The notes: generated by a model from the sequence alone, not told the origin. 64,000 nt of DNA from Rhodospirillales bacterium (GCA_028288725.1 JAQGIC010000008.1:1-64000); one strand, 5' to 3'; shown: positions 20,931 to 30,473, counted from the first letter of the stretch. Program-made: numbers and translations.

Positions 20931-20946
20931 AGCAGGAACCATGCCA
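20931..20946 (-). promoter_or_regulatory. Sigma-54 type promoter TGGCATGGTTCCTGCT for TBDR1
   Basis: -24 GG and -12 GC with the required 10-nt spacing; near-identical to site at 24008-24023. Confidence 0.7.
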
Positions 20947-21184
20947 GCGGGCGACCCAAAAGGCCCGGCATCCGCATCGTGCGGATCGCCTGTATCCGCG
21001 AGATCACAGTCCCGCGACCGACCCGCTCGAAAACCGGTCAACCGTTTGAAAACGCGACCTGTTCGAAGGCTTCGCGCGTGCGCATATCGGCAACGGTCTC
21101 GGATAATTTCTACATGGATTCGAAGCGTGGCGGCCCGACGGCCAAATCGACGGCAGGCTGCATCCCGATCTGCCCGAATTCTAT

Positions 21185-21205
21185 CTGTTGCTGGAACGGC
21201 AACAG
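21185..21205. promoter_or_regulatory. Palindrome CTGTTGC-N7-GCAACAG, putative enhancer-binding site
   Basis: Same palindrome and same distance to the sigma-54 site as at TBDR2. Confidence 0.55.
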
Positions 21206-21230
21206 GGCGGGTCGATTTCCCGCCCTGTTG
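21200..21230 (-). terminator. 12-bp perfect stem-loop CAACAGGGCGGG-N7-CCCGCCCTGTTG, possible terminator of TBDR2
   Basis: Direct reading, ~58 nt beyond TBDR2 stop; no clear U-tract. Confidence 0.5.
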
Positions 21231-21287
21231 ATCCGTGTGGGTCCTCACCCTGCTCCGCATCGGCGGGTGAGTGAGGGCCTCAGCCTC

Positions 21288-23735
21288 TTAGAACTTGACC
21301 TTCATGGTGAAATTGACGCTCGCCGGCGGGAGGACGGTGAGGAAGTCATTGCCGTAGAAGGGGTTGTCGTTCACCAGATTGCGCTGATTGGTGATGTTGT
21401 TGCCCGCCAGCTTGAATTCGTACCGGCCGACATCCCAATAGACCGCGGCGTTGAGCGTGTACTGCCACGGGATTTCCGGCGAAACGTAGTGACCGCCGTT
21501 GGCGACGAGGTAGGCCGGCACAAAGCCGGGGAAGCCGGCCTGCGTGGCGGCCACGTCGATCGTACCCGAGGTTGTGGTCGGGATCGGACCGGTGACCTGC
21601 ATGCTGGTCTGGATGCCCACGCCATTGTCGAAGCGATAATTGCCGAGGAAGTTGAACACGTGCTCCGGAATGCCCGGATCCTTGAACTGCTGGTTCGGGG
21701 CCCACACGATCGACGCGGCGGCGCCATCGACATTCATCCCCGCCTGGGCCGGGAAGTTGTAGAAGCCCGCCGGGGTCTCGAGGATGGTCCGGGCGAAGGA
21801 GTAGCTGGCGGTCAGGAAGAGATGCGGCTGCGGCTGATAGTTGAGCTCCGCTTCGACGCCCCGAATATGCGCGAAGGAGGAGCTGGCGCCGCCGGGCCCG
21901 GTCGGAACCGACCGGGATTGGCTGAAGGCGGCCGTCGACAGGAACAGCGTGTTTTCGATCAGCGAGAATTTCAGGCCGCCCTCATAGAGCCGCGTGGTCT
22001 GCTGCAGCTGCGACTTGTCGGCGGTCCCGAAGGTGGCAATGCCGCCGTCATTGGTCGTGGAGTTCGTGTACTGGGCATAATTATAGGTGAAGTAGGCCGT
22101 GCCCCAGGGTGCGAACTGATAGACCGGGCTGATATTGCCGTTGCCGAGGGCGTACCAAGCGGAGGTGTGATGGTCCGGGATGCCGTTCAGGACGGCACCG
22201 CCGAGCGGGTCGCGCTCGTCGAGCTGCACGACGTCGCCGCGCAGGCCGTACAACAGGCTCACTTCCGGCGTGAACTGGATGCGGTGCTCCAGGAACAAGC
22301 CGAAGTCGTAGGTGTCGGAGTCGACCGTGTTGTTGGGCAAGGCCGCGTTGCGGCCGGCGGCGCCATACACGAGGCGGCCGAAGGCGTCCGTATATTTCAC
22401 GGTGCCGAACTCGAGACCGCCGCCCTGCAAGGCGGCCGGGAATACGAAGGTGCTGGGCGCGCCGCTCAGGTCGAAGATGCTGATCGGCTCGTTGACGAAG
22501 TTCTGGATGTTCTGGACATGGGCGTTGCGGAACGTGACGCCGGCGTCGATCTGGCTGTTCGGCTTGAAGCTGTCGCTGAACGGCGTTGAGAATTTATATT
22601 GGAAGTCGGTCTTATTCTCGATCGTGTAGCTGCCCTTGGTCGAATCCGAGAAATAGTCCTGAGTCTGGTTGTCACGATTCATCAGGTTGAAGAACGTGTT
22701 GTTGCTGACGCTCGTCGCGTCGTTGAACTGATAATTCTGCTGGACCTGGACATTGAAGCGTAGCGAGTGCGCCTGGGTGTCCGGCGGCTCGTCGATATTG
22801 ACCTGGCGACCGAGCTTGACCGGATTGCCGAGTACGAACTGAGTGCCGAAGCCCGCGACGGCCACCGGCGCCGGACTGCCGGTGAGATACTCGCCGTTGT
22901 TGATAAGCTGCTGGTTGACGCGGTTGATGCCGTCGTTTTCCTTGTAGTCCGCGTACGCGATCTCGCTGTTGACGTTGATCGTGTACTTGTCGTTCACGTT
23001 GATCGTTGCGGCGCCATAGACGGCCTGCTCGCGGAAATACATGCCGGTGTAATAGCTGCCGCTATCCTCGCCGGTATAGCTGAAGCGATAGGCGACCCTG
23101 TCGTTGACCGGCCCGCCGAAATCCAGGCTCCAGCGGCGCTTGTCGTTGCTGTCGAACTCCGCCGTCGCCGCGCCCTTGAACTCGTCGAAATAGGGCTGCT
23201 TCGTCGAGATATTGATCGAACCGCCGACGCCGGCGCCGGGACCGGCCTGGACGCTGGCCGGCCCTTTGATGATGTCCATCGTGTCGATGCTGTTGTAGCT
23301 CAAGGGCGCGCCATAGCCGTTCAGCGTGAAGCTGTCGCGCATGCCATTGAAGAAGACGTCGGCGAACTGGCCGCGGATGCGCGGAATGTTCGGCGTGCCG
23401 AATGACGCGTCGGTGTAGGCGCTCGAGGTCAGATAGGAGAGTTCCCTCGGATCCTGGATATTGAGCGCGTCGAGCTGGGCGTGGGTCAGCACCGTGTTGT
23501 TGCGCGGCGTCTCCATCACGTTGAGATCGAGGCCATAGGCCGTGCTCGAACTGAGCGAGGTCGGCAGAACGCTCAAATCCTTCGAAACACCAACGACGGT
23601 GATCTGCTCGGCGCCGCCTTGTTGCGTCGCGCCGGCCGGAGGTGTCGTCCCCGTGACGGCCTGTGCCGAGGCTTGTTCGATCGACGCGGCGCCGGTCAGC
23701 ACCGTCATCATCATCAGATTGATTTTATATCCCAT
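21288..23735 (-). CDS. TonB-dependent receptor (TBDR2, siderophore-receptor-like architecture)
   Basis: Plug NIPRIRGQFADVFFNGMRDSFT...DIIKGPASVQAGPGAGVGGSINISTKQP; C-terminal VNFTMKVKF. Confidence 0.9.
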   Translation of the reverse strand: MGYKINLMMMTVLTGAASIEQASAQAVTGTTPPAGATQQGGAEQITVVGVSKDLSVLPTSLSSSTAYGLDLNVMETPRNNTVLTHAQLDALNIQDPRELSYLTSSAYTDASFGTPNIPRIRGQFADVFFNGMRDSFTLNGYGAPLSYNSIDTMDIIKGPASVQAGPGAGVGGSINISTKQPYFDEFKGAATAEFDSNDKRRWSLDFGGPVNDRVAYRFSYTGEDSGSYYTGMYFREQAVYGAATINVNDKYTINVNSEIAYADYKENDGINRVNQQLINNGEYLTGSPAPVAVAGFGTQFVLGNPVKLGRQVNIDEPPDTQAHSLRFNVQVQQNYQFNDATSVSNNTFFNLMNRDNQTQDYFSDSTKGSYTIENKTDFQYKFSTPFSDSFKPNSQIDAGVTFRNAHVQNIQNFVNEPISIFDLSGAPSTFVFPAALQGGGLEFGTVKYTDAFGRLVYGAAGRNAALPNNTVDSDTYDFGLFLEHRIQFTPEVSLLYGLRGDVVQLDERDPLGGAVLNGIPDHHTSAWYALGNGNISPVYQFAPWGTAYFTYNYAQYTNSTTNDGGIATFGTADKSQLQQTTRLYEGGLKFSLIENTLFLSTAAFSQSRSVPTGPGGASSSFAHIRGVEAELNYQPQPHLFLTASYSFARTILETPAGFYNFPAQAGMNVDGAAASIVWAPNQQFKDPGIPEHVFNFLGNYRFDNGVGIQTSMQVTGPIPTTTSGTIDVAATQAGFPGFVPAYLVANGGHYVSPEIPWQYTLNAAVYWDVGRYEFKLAGNNITNQRNLVNDNPFYGNDFLTVLPPASVNFTMKVKF

Positions 23736-23836
23736 GTATCGCCCCCAGTTTCATTAATGTAAGCCCCCGCCGCGCCCCTCTTTTTGTGCAAGCATTTGCG
23801 GCAGTACTGTTCGCCCGGCCGCCAGACGTAAATCCT

Positions 23837-23849
23837 GTGAAAGTTTCAC
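23837..23849. promoter_or_regulatory. Palindrome GTGAAA-G-TTTCAC in TBDR2 leader
   Basis: Direct reading; function unknown. Confidence 0.35.
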
Positions 23850-23857
23850 CGAAATCT

Positions 23858-23904
23858 TCGATCTCTTCGGATCGCAGGGAACCAGCCCGAGCGGAATTCG
23901 AAGA
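23858..23904 (-). promoter_or_regulatory. Conserved leader element of TBDR2 (CGATC-N6-GATCG hairpin plus GAATTC block)
   Basis: Aligns with 20807-20853. Confidence 0.5.
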
Positions 23905-24007
23905 AATCCCATTCAGCCCATTCTGAACTTTTATTTTTTGCGGCTGACGCCTCGCCCGCGCCGGTCCAGATCCGAGACGGGCGAGCGGAAAACTTTCACA
24001 AATCGGT

Positions 24008-24023
24008 AGCAGGAACCGTGCCA
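24008..24023 (-). promoter_or_regulatory. Sigma-54 type promoter TGGCACGGTTCCTGCT for TBDR2
   Basis: Matches TGGCACG-N4-TTGCW with one mismatch. Confidence 0.75.
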
Positions 24024-24227
24024 GCGGAAGGCGCTGGAACGCGCCGATCCCTTCATGCGGAACGGCTGTAGCGGCCGGGCCACACTCGGACGCGAGACAC
24101 GCGGAAAAGGCGAGCGAACGCCCTTGGATTCAGGCCGGCCGGATGGCTATCGCGCCCGCCGATCGATACCGCCCCGTGGGCCTTTTCGAATGGGTCCGGA
24201 GCAATGCGCCGAAATGACCAAATCGAC

Positions 24228-24281
24228 GGCAGGTTGCGCCTGGATCTGCCCGAAGGCTGCCTGTTGCCGATCCGGCAACAG
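24228..24281 (-). promoter_or_regulatory. Enhancer-like module: CTGTTGC-N7-GCAACAG palindrome plus GCAGATCC-N4-GCAACCTGCC
   Basis: Same order, orientation and spacing as the ABC-importer copy (39547-39600). Confidence 0.6.
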
Positions 24282-24297
24282 GGCGCGACCCAACTCT

Positions 24298-25437
24298 CTA
24301 TCCAAGCCGGGACGGAATGGCGTCGCCGATCAACTGGATGGCGCGGTCGATGTCGGCCTCGCCGGTAAACCGCCCGAGGCCGATCCGCAGCGTGCTCTGC
24401 GCCGCGGCGGCATCGAGCCCGATCGCGGTCAGCACCGAAGAGGGCAACCCGCTCGCAGCATTGCAGGCCGCACCGCTGGAAAGCGCCAGATCCGGCAGAT
24501 CCTCCATCAACGCCGTCGCGTCGATGCCGGGAAAGCGGAGGCTGAGCAGGCCCGCCACGCTGTGCGCCGGATCGCCGTTCCGGCGGATATCGGGCAGGCG
24601 TCGGCGTAGCCCCTGCCACAGACGGTCGGTCAGGGCGGCGAGCCGGACCTGTTCAGCCGTCCGCGCCGCCCCCGCAAGCGCCGCGGCCTGTCCGAAGCCG
24701 ACGCAGAGCGGCGTCGGCAGCGTGCCCGGCCGCACGCCCCGCTCCTGCCCGCCGCCCTGCAGCAGCGGCACCGGATCGCCCGCGCGCAGATAGAGCGCGC
24801 CGATCCCCGGCGGGCCATAGAGCTTGTGTGCGCTCAGGCTCATGAGATCGATCCCGAGCGCATCCACATCGAGGGCCAGGCGGTCGGCCGCCTGGGCCGC
24901 GTCGCTGTGCAACGGGATGCCGCGCGCCCGGCACAGCGCACCGATCGCACCCAGGGGCTGGATCGTGCCGATCTCGTTGTTCGCCGCCATGACCGAAACC
25001 AGGATCGTGTCAGGCCGCAGCGCGTGGGCCACACGCTCCGGATCGACCAGACCGGCCGCATCGACCGGCAGGACGGTGATATCGAACCCGTCCCGCGCCA
25101 GCGCCCGCAGCGGTTCGAGCACGGACGCATGCTCGCTCGCCACGGTGACGATATGCCGGCCCCGCGCCTGCCGGGCGCGCGCCATGCCGTGCAGGGCCAG
25201 ATTGTTGGCCTCGGTCGCCCCCGAGGTGAAGAGGATCTGGGCCGGCCGCGCCCCGATCAGGGCCGCGATCTGCGACCGGGCCTGCTCGATCGCCGCCGCG
25301 GCCGCCCGGCCCGCGGCATGCTGACGGTTATGCGGATTGCCGGCCTTGGCCGAGAAAAACGGCAGCATCGCCTCGATCACACGCGGATCGCACGGCGTGG
25401 TCGCCGGGTAATCCAGGTAGATCGCGGGCGCCGCCAT
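24298..25437 (-). CDS. NifS/IscS-like cysteine desulfurase, probably for XDH molybdenum-cofactor sulfuration
   Basis: YLDYPATTPCDPRV, SGATEANNLAL, DLMSLSAHKLYGPPGIGALYLR; last gene of the xdh-type operon. Confidence 0.85.
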   Translation of the reverse strand: MAAPAIYLDYPATTPCDPRVIEAMLPFFSAKAGNPHNRQHAAGRAAAAAIEQARSQIAALIGARPAQILFTSGATEANNLALHGMARARQARGRHIVTVASEHASVLEPLRALARDGFDITVLPVDAAGLVDPERVAHALRPDTILVSVMAANNEIGTIQPLGAIGALCRARGIPLHSDAAQAADRLALDVDALGIDLMSLSAHKLYGPPGIGALYLRAGDPVPLLQGGGQERGVRPGTLPTPLCVGFGQAAALAGAARTAEQVRLAALTDRLWQGLRRRLPDIRRNGDPAHSVAGLLSLRFPGIDATALMEDLPDLALSSGAACNAASGLPSSVLTAIGLDAAAAQSTLRIGLGRFTGEADIDRAIQLIGDAIPSRLG

Positions 25438-25439
25438 GA

Positions 25440-25910
25440 TCAGTAATGGACCTTGTCCATCGTCTCTTCCCAGGTGGTGAAGGCGGCGATCGCCTCCTCG
25501 TGCAGCAACTGATCAATGGGGATGCTGCGCTGGTCGAGCGGGAGCGGGATTTCGTCATAGAGAAACGCATCGTCGAAGCCGACCCGGGCCGCGTCCGTCC
25601 GGCCGTTGCCGTAATGGATCCGATCGAGCCTGGCCCAATAGATCGCGGCCAGACACATCGGGCAGGGCTCGCAGCTGGTGTAGATCTCGCAGCCGGCCAG
25701 GCTGAAATCATGCAGCGCCGCGCACGCGTTTCGGATCGCGACGATCTCGGCATGGGCGGTGGGGTCATGCGACGCGGTCACCCGGTTGGCACCCTCGGCG
25801 ATGATGCGCCCGTCCTTGACGATGACCGCGCCGAACGGACCACCGGCTCCGGATTGCGCCTGCTCGACCGATAGGGCGATGGCCCGGCGCATGAAAATTT
25901 CGGCACTCAC
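25440..25910 (-). CDS. guaD: Guanine deaminase (CDA-fold nucleoside deaminase)
   Basis: HAEIVAIRNAC and SCEPCPMCLAAIYWARLDRIHYG zinc motifs; terminal KVHY; purine operon context. Confidence 0.82.
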   Translation of the reverse strand: MSAEIFMRRAIALSVEQAQSGAGGPFGAVIVKDGRIIAEGANRVTASHDPTAHAEIVAIRNACAALHDFSLAGCEIYTSCEPCPMCLAAIYWARLDRIHYGNGRTDAARVGFDDAFLYDEIPLPLDQRSIPIDQLLHEEAIAAFTTWEETMDKVHY

Positions 25911-26731
25911 GAGAATATTCCCCCCTTCGACGCCGCCGGGGCGTCGGTTTCGATCGGTTTGACCCGGACGGACTGGTCGATCTGCAGAATTTGCGCCGCG
26001 ACCGCGATCGCGATTTCGGCGGGATGCTTGCCGCCGGCACCGGCGATGCCGATCGGGCAGACCAGCCGCCGGATCGCGTCCGGCCCATGGCCGCGCAGAC
26101 CCAGCCGCTTGACGAAGCGGGCCCGTTTGGTCAGCGAGCCGATCAGCCCGACCGCGGCGAAATCGACCCGGCGCAGCGCCGCGTCGACCAGATCCAGGTC
26201 GAGCTGGTGACTGTGGGTCATGACCAGCACCTGGCAGCCGCCCGGCAACGTGTCGATCTCATGCACCGGCAAACCCGAGACCCGGACCTCGACATTGGAT
26301 GGGACCGTCGCCGGGAATTCGTCGGATCGGGGATCGATCCAGATCACCCGGGCCGGCAGGGTGCCCAGCACATGGGCCAGCGCGCGGCCGACATGGCCGG
26401 CGCCGAACAGCGCGATTTCCAGGCCCGGCGGCAGGATCGGTTCGAACAGCAGGCTGGCCGCCCCGCCGCAGCATTGGCCCAGCGCCGGCCCGAGCGGAAA
26501 CTCCCGCAGGGTCGGGCCGGCAGCGGGATCCGCCAGCAACGCGCGCGCGATCTCCAGCGCGCGGAACTCCAGATGGCCGCCGCCGATCGTGCCGTGGAGC
26601 CGGTCCAGGGTGACGACCATCTTGCAACCGGCGTCGCGCGGGGTCGATCCGGTCGCCGTCACGACGGTGACCAGCACGGCCGCCTCGCGCCGGGCCTTGA
26701 GGCGGGCGAGCGCTTCGATCCAGTCGCTCAT
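25907..26731 (-). CDS. xdhC: Xanthine dehydrogenase accessory protein XdhC
   Basis: VTATGSTPRDAGCKMVV, GTIGGGHLEFRAL, GAGHVGRAL, GLIGSLTKRARF. Confidence 0.93.
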   Translation of the reverse strand: MSDWIEALARLKARREAAVLVTVVTATGSTPRDAGCKMVVTLDRLHGTIGGGHLEFRALEIARALLADPAAGPTLREFPLGPALGQCCGGAASLLFEPILPPGLEIALFGAGHVGRALAHVLGTLPARVIWIDPRSDEFPATVPSNVEVRVSGLPVHEIDTLPGGCQVLVMTHSHQLDLDLVDAALRRVDFAAVGLIGSLTKRARFVKRLGLRGHGPDAIRRLVCPIGIAGAGGKHPAEIAIAVAAQILQIDQSVRVKPIETDAPAASKGGIFS

Positions 26732-29025
26732 CGATTGGCCTCGATCGCCAGCAGCACCCGCTCCGGCGTCGCCGGTGCGTCGAACCGGACCGGTCCGGCG
26801 GCGGCCGCGACCGCATCCTTCAGGGCGTGGAACACCGAAATGCCGAGCATCAGCGGTGGCTCGCCGACCGCCTTGGAGCGATAGATCGCGTCCTCGCGAT
26901 TGTCGCCCCGATAGAGCGCCACGCGGAAATCCCGCGGCACGTCGGACGCGGTCGGGATCTTGTAGGTCGAGGGGGCATGGGTCGTCAGCCGCCCGGCCGC
27001 GTCCCAGGCCAGCTCCTCGGTCGTGAGCCAGCCCATGCCCTGGACGAAGCCGCCTTCGACCTGGCCCAGATCGATCGCCGGGTTCAGCGAGCGGCCGCAA
27101 TCATGCAGGATATCGACCCGCAGTATCTTGGTTTCGCCGGTCAGCACATCGATCGCGACCTCGCTGACCGAGGCGCCATAGGCGAAATAGAAAAACGGCC
27201 GGCCCTGGTGGGTCGCCTCGTTCCAATCGAGCCGCGGCGTGGTGTAGAAGCCGGTCGCCGACAGCTGGATGCGCGCGAAATAGGCCGCCTTGACCAGATC
27301 GGGGAACGCGATCACCTGGCCGCCGCCGCTGACCTGCCCGTCGCGGAAGGTGATCGCATCGGCCGGCACGCCGAACCGGGCCGCGGCCAGGTCCGCCAGC
27401 CGCTCGCGGATCGTCCGCGCCGCCGCCTGGGCCGCCTTGCCGTTGAGATCGGCGCCGGACGAGGCCGCGGTCGGCGAGGTATTGGGCACCTTCGCCGTGC
27501 TGGTCGCCGTAAGCTTGACCCGATCCAGCGCCACGCCCAGTTCCTCGGCCACGACCTGGGCGACCTTGACGAACAGGCCCTGGCCCATCTCGGTCCCGCC
27601 ATGATTCAGCTGGATGCTGCCGTCGGTATAGACATGGACCAGCGCACCGGCCTGGTTCAGATGCTTCGCCGTAAACGAGATGCCGAACTTGACCGGCGTC
27701 AGCGCCAGGCCTTTCTTCAGCCAGGGGCTGGTCCGGTTGAATTCATCGACCGCGGCCCGCCGGGCGGCATAATCGGAACTCGCCTCCAGTTCGGCGACCA
27801 ACGCCGGGATGATGTTGTCCTCGACCGTCATGCCATAGGGCGTGACGTTGCGCTCGGTCGTCCCGTAGAAATTGGCCTTGCGCACCTCGAGCGGATCCAG
27901 CCCCAGATCGCGCGCGATCTCGTCCATCACATATTCGATCGCCATCATGCCCTGGGGTCCGCCGAAGCCGCGGAACGCGGTGTTCGACACCGTATGGGTC
28001 TTGCAGCGGTGCGAGACGATCGTGACGTTTTGCAGGAAGTAGCAATTGTCGGCATGGAACATGGCGCGGTCGTTGATCGAGGCCGACAGGTCCGGCGACA
28101 TGCCGCAGCGCGAGGCCAACATGAATTCCACGCCCGCGATCCGGCCGTCCGCGCCGAAACCCACGTCGTAATCGATCAGGAAATCGTGCCGCTTGCCGGT
28201 CAGGATCATGTCGTCGTCGCGGTCGAGGCGGAGCTTGACCGGCCGGCCGGTCCGCCGCGCCAGCAGCGCCGCGACGCAGGCGACGATGGCCGCCTGGGTC
28301 TCCTTGCCGCCGAAGCCTCCCCCCATGCGCCGGACCTCGGTCACGACCGCATGGTCGGGCAATCCCAGCACCTTGGCGACCAGGTGCTGCACCTCGGTCG
28401 GGTGCTGGGTCGAGCTATGGATCAGCATGTCGCCATCCTCGCCCGGCACGGCCATGGCGACCTGGCCCTCCAGGTAGAAATGATCCTGGCCGCCGACGCC
28501 GAAGCGCCCCTTCAGGCGACGGGATGCCCCGGCCAGCGCCGCCGCCGCATCGCCGCGCCGCAGGATCCTGGTCGGCAGGATATAGCTTTCGTCGGCCAGC
28601 GCCTGCTCGATCGTCAGCACCGCCGGCAGATCCTGATACTCGACCCGGGCCAGCCGGGCCGCCCGCCGCGCCGCGCCGACGCAGTCGGCTGCGACGGCGA
28701 AGATCGACTGGCCGTGATATTCGACCAGCCCGTCGGCGAACACCGGATCGCCCGGCAGCACCGGCCCGATATCGTTGCTGGCGGTCAGATCCCGCGCCGC
28801 CAGCACCGCGACCACGCCCGGCGCCGCCGCGACCGCCGCCAGATCGAGCGACAGGATGCGGGCATGCGCGCGGCTGCTCCAGCCGATCGCGGCATGGAGC
28901 AGATCGCGCGGCTCGGGGATATCGTCGACATAGAGCGCCGCCCCGCGCACATGCTTGTCGGCACTGTCATGGGCGATCGCGCGATGCACGGTTTCGGGGA
29001 TTGCCGGCTCCGGCAGGGCGTTCAT
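26728..29025 (-). CDS. xdhB: Xanthine dehydrogenase molybdopterin-binding subunit
   Basis: HVRGAALYVDDIPEP, RMGGGFGGKETQA, AFRGFGGPQGM; internal ATG at 29025. Confidence 0.95.
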   Translation of the reverse strand: MNALPEPAIPETVHRAIAHDSADKHVRGAALYVDDIPEPRDLLHAAIGWSSRAHARILSLDLAAVAAAPGVVAVLAARDLTASNDIGPVLPGDPVFADGLVEYHGQSIFAVAADCVGAARRAARLARVEYQDLPAVLTIEQALADESYILPTRILRRGDAAAALAGASRRLKGRFGVGGQDHFYLEGQVAMAVPGEDGDMLIHSSTQHPTEVQHLVAKVLGLPDHAVVTEVRRMGGGFGGKETQAAIVACVAALLARRTGRPVKLRLDRDDDMILTGKRHDFLIDYDVGFGADGRIAGVEFMLASRCGMSPDLSASINDRAMFHADNCYFLQNVTIVSHRCKTHTVSNTAFRGFGGPQGMMAIEYVMDEIARDLGLDPLEVRKANFYGTTERNVTPYGMTVEDNIIPALVAELEASSDYAARRAAVDEFNRTSPWLKKGLALTPVKFGISFTAKHLNQAGALVHVYTDGSIQLNHGGTEMGQGLFVKVAQVVAEELGVALDRVKLTATSTAKVPNTSPTAASSGADLNGKAAQAAARTIRERLADLAAARFGVPADAITFRDGQVSGGGQVIAFPDLVKAAYFARIQLSATGFYTTPRLDWNEATHQGRPFFYFAYGASVSEVAIDVLTGETKILRVDILHDCGRSLNPAIDLGQVEGGFVQGMGWLTTEELAWDAAGRLTTHAPSTYKIPTASDVPRDFRVALYRGDNREDAIYRSKAVGEPPLMLGISVFHALKDAVAAAAGPVRFDAPATPERVLLAIEANR

Positions 29026-30473
29026 GGTTGCGCCTCGGCCAGGGCCAGCACACCGACCGGACCCGCCCCGCTCGTCTCGATCTGGAACTTGCGGACCAGG
29101 TTGGCGGCGACGCGCGCGCGATAGTCCGCACTGGCCCGCATGTCCGACAGCGGTGCGAAATCCTGGGTCAGCAGCGGCAGCGCCGCCAGGACCGCAGCCT
29201 GCGTCCAGGGCTGGCCGATCAACGCCTGCTCGCAGGCCCGCGCGCGCGCCGGAATCCCGGCCATGCCGCCGAACGCCAGCCGGAGGTCGACAACCCGGTC
29301 GGCGCGGATCGTCACCGCGAAGCCGGCGCACACGGCCGAGATATCCTGGTCGAAGCGCTTGGCGATCTTGTAGGTGCGGAACCGTGTGTCGGCGGCGGCC
29401 ATCGGCACCCGGATGCGCGCCACGAACTCGCCCGGCGCGAGCGCGGTCTTGCGATAGGCCAGGAAGTAGTCTTCCAGCGGCAGCGTGCGCTCGACCGGCC
29501 CCCGGCGCAGCACGAGGCTGGCGCCCAATGCGATGAGCGCCGGCAGGCTGTCCCCGATCGGCGAGCCATTGGCGATATTGCCGCCGATCGTACCGGCATT
29601 GCGGATCTGGACGGAGCCCAGGCGGCGCAGCAGCCCGTCGATCTCGGGATGGTATTTTGCCAGCACCGGCATGGCGTCGGTGTAGGTGACGCCGGCGCCG
29701 ATCTCGATCCGATCGGTCCCGACGGCCAGGTCGGCCAGACCGGCGACCCGGCCCAGATAGATCACTGTCGGCAGCCGGCGCTGCTGCTTGGTCACCCACA
29801 GGCCGACATCGGTGCCGCCGGCGAGCAGGACCGCATCCGGATGGGCCAGCACCAGGTGGGCCAACTCGTCGAGGCCGGTCGGCGCGAGGAACCGGCGGCC
29901 GTTTTGCTCGATCGCCAGCATTTCGGTCGGCCGGATCGCCCGGAGCTGTTCCGCGGTCGCGACCCGCCGGCTCTCGCTGCGGTCGCTCGCGGCGCAGGCC
30001 CGCTCGGCCGCGGCCACGATCGGGCGATAACCGGTGCAGCGACAGAGATTGCCGGCGAGCGCCTGCTCGATCCCGGACCGGGTCGGCGCATCGCCCTCGC
30101 GCCACACCGCGTAGAGCGACATGACGAAGCCGGGGGTGCAGAAGCCGCATTGCGACCCATGGCACTCGACCAGGGCCTGCTGGACCGGATGGGCCGGGGC
30201 CTCCGGCTTGGCCAGACTTTCGACCGTGACCAGTTCCTTGCCGTCGATCGCGCCCAGGAACAGGATGCAGGCATTGACGGCGCGATGGCGCACCGCCCCG
30301 TCGACCAGCTCGCCCAGCGCCACGGTGCAGGCGCCGCAATCGCCCTCGGCGCAGCCCTCCTTCGTGCCGCAGCGCCCCTCGGTCTCGCGCAGATATTCCA
30401 GCACGGTCCGGGTCGGGTCGAACCTTTCGACCGTCCGGACCTCGCCATCGATGACGAAGCGAATGCGGTCCAT
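29022..30473 (-). CDS. xdhA: Xanthine dehydrogenase small subunit (2Fe-2S/FAD)
   Basis: LRETEGRCGTKEGCAEGDCGACTVALGEL, CGFCTPGFVMSLYA, LCRCTGYRPI. Confidence 0.95.
   Translation of the reverse strand: MDRIRFVIDGEVRTVERFDPTRTVLEYLRETEGRCGTKEGCAEGDCGACTVALGELVDGAVRHRAVNACILFLGAIDGKELVTVESLAKPEAPAHPVQQALVECHGSQCGFCTPGFVMSLYAVWREGDAPTRSGIEQALAGNLCRCTGYRPIVAAAERACAASDRSESRRVATAEQLRAIRPTEMLAIEQNGRRFLAPTGLDELAHLVLAHPDAVLLAGGTDVGLWVTKQQRRLPTVIYLGRVAGLADLAVGTDRIEIGAGVTYTDAMPVLAKYHPEIDGLLRRLGSVQIRNAGTIGGNIANGSPIGDSLPALIALGASLVLRRGPVERTLPLEDYFLAYRKTALAPGEFVARIRVPMAAADTRFRTYKIAKRFDQDISAVCAGFAVTIRADRVVDLRLAFGGMAGIPARARACEQALIGQPWTQAAVLAALPLLTQDFAPLSDMRASADYRARVAANLVRKFQIETSGAGPVGVLALAEAQP

Noticed and set aside
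24261-24281. CTGTTGC-N7-GCAACAG as merely a terminator of the NifS-like gene
   Set aside because: Possible at the two TonB loci, but the same palindrome with the same downstream element occurs at 39547-39600 in a divergent promoter region where no gene ends, so a binding-site role is favoured; terminator function is not excluded
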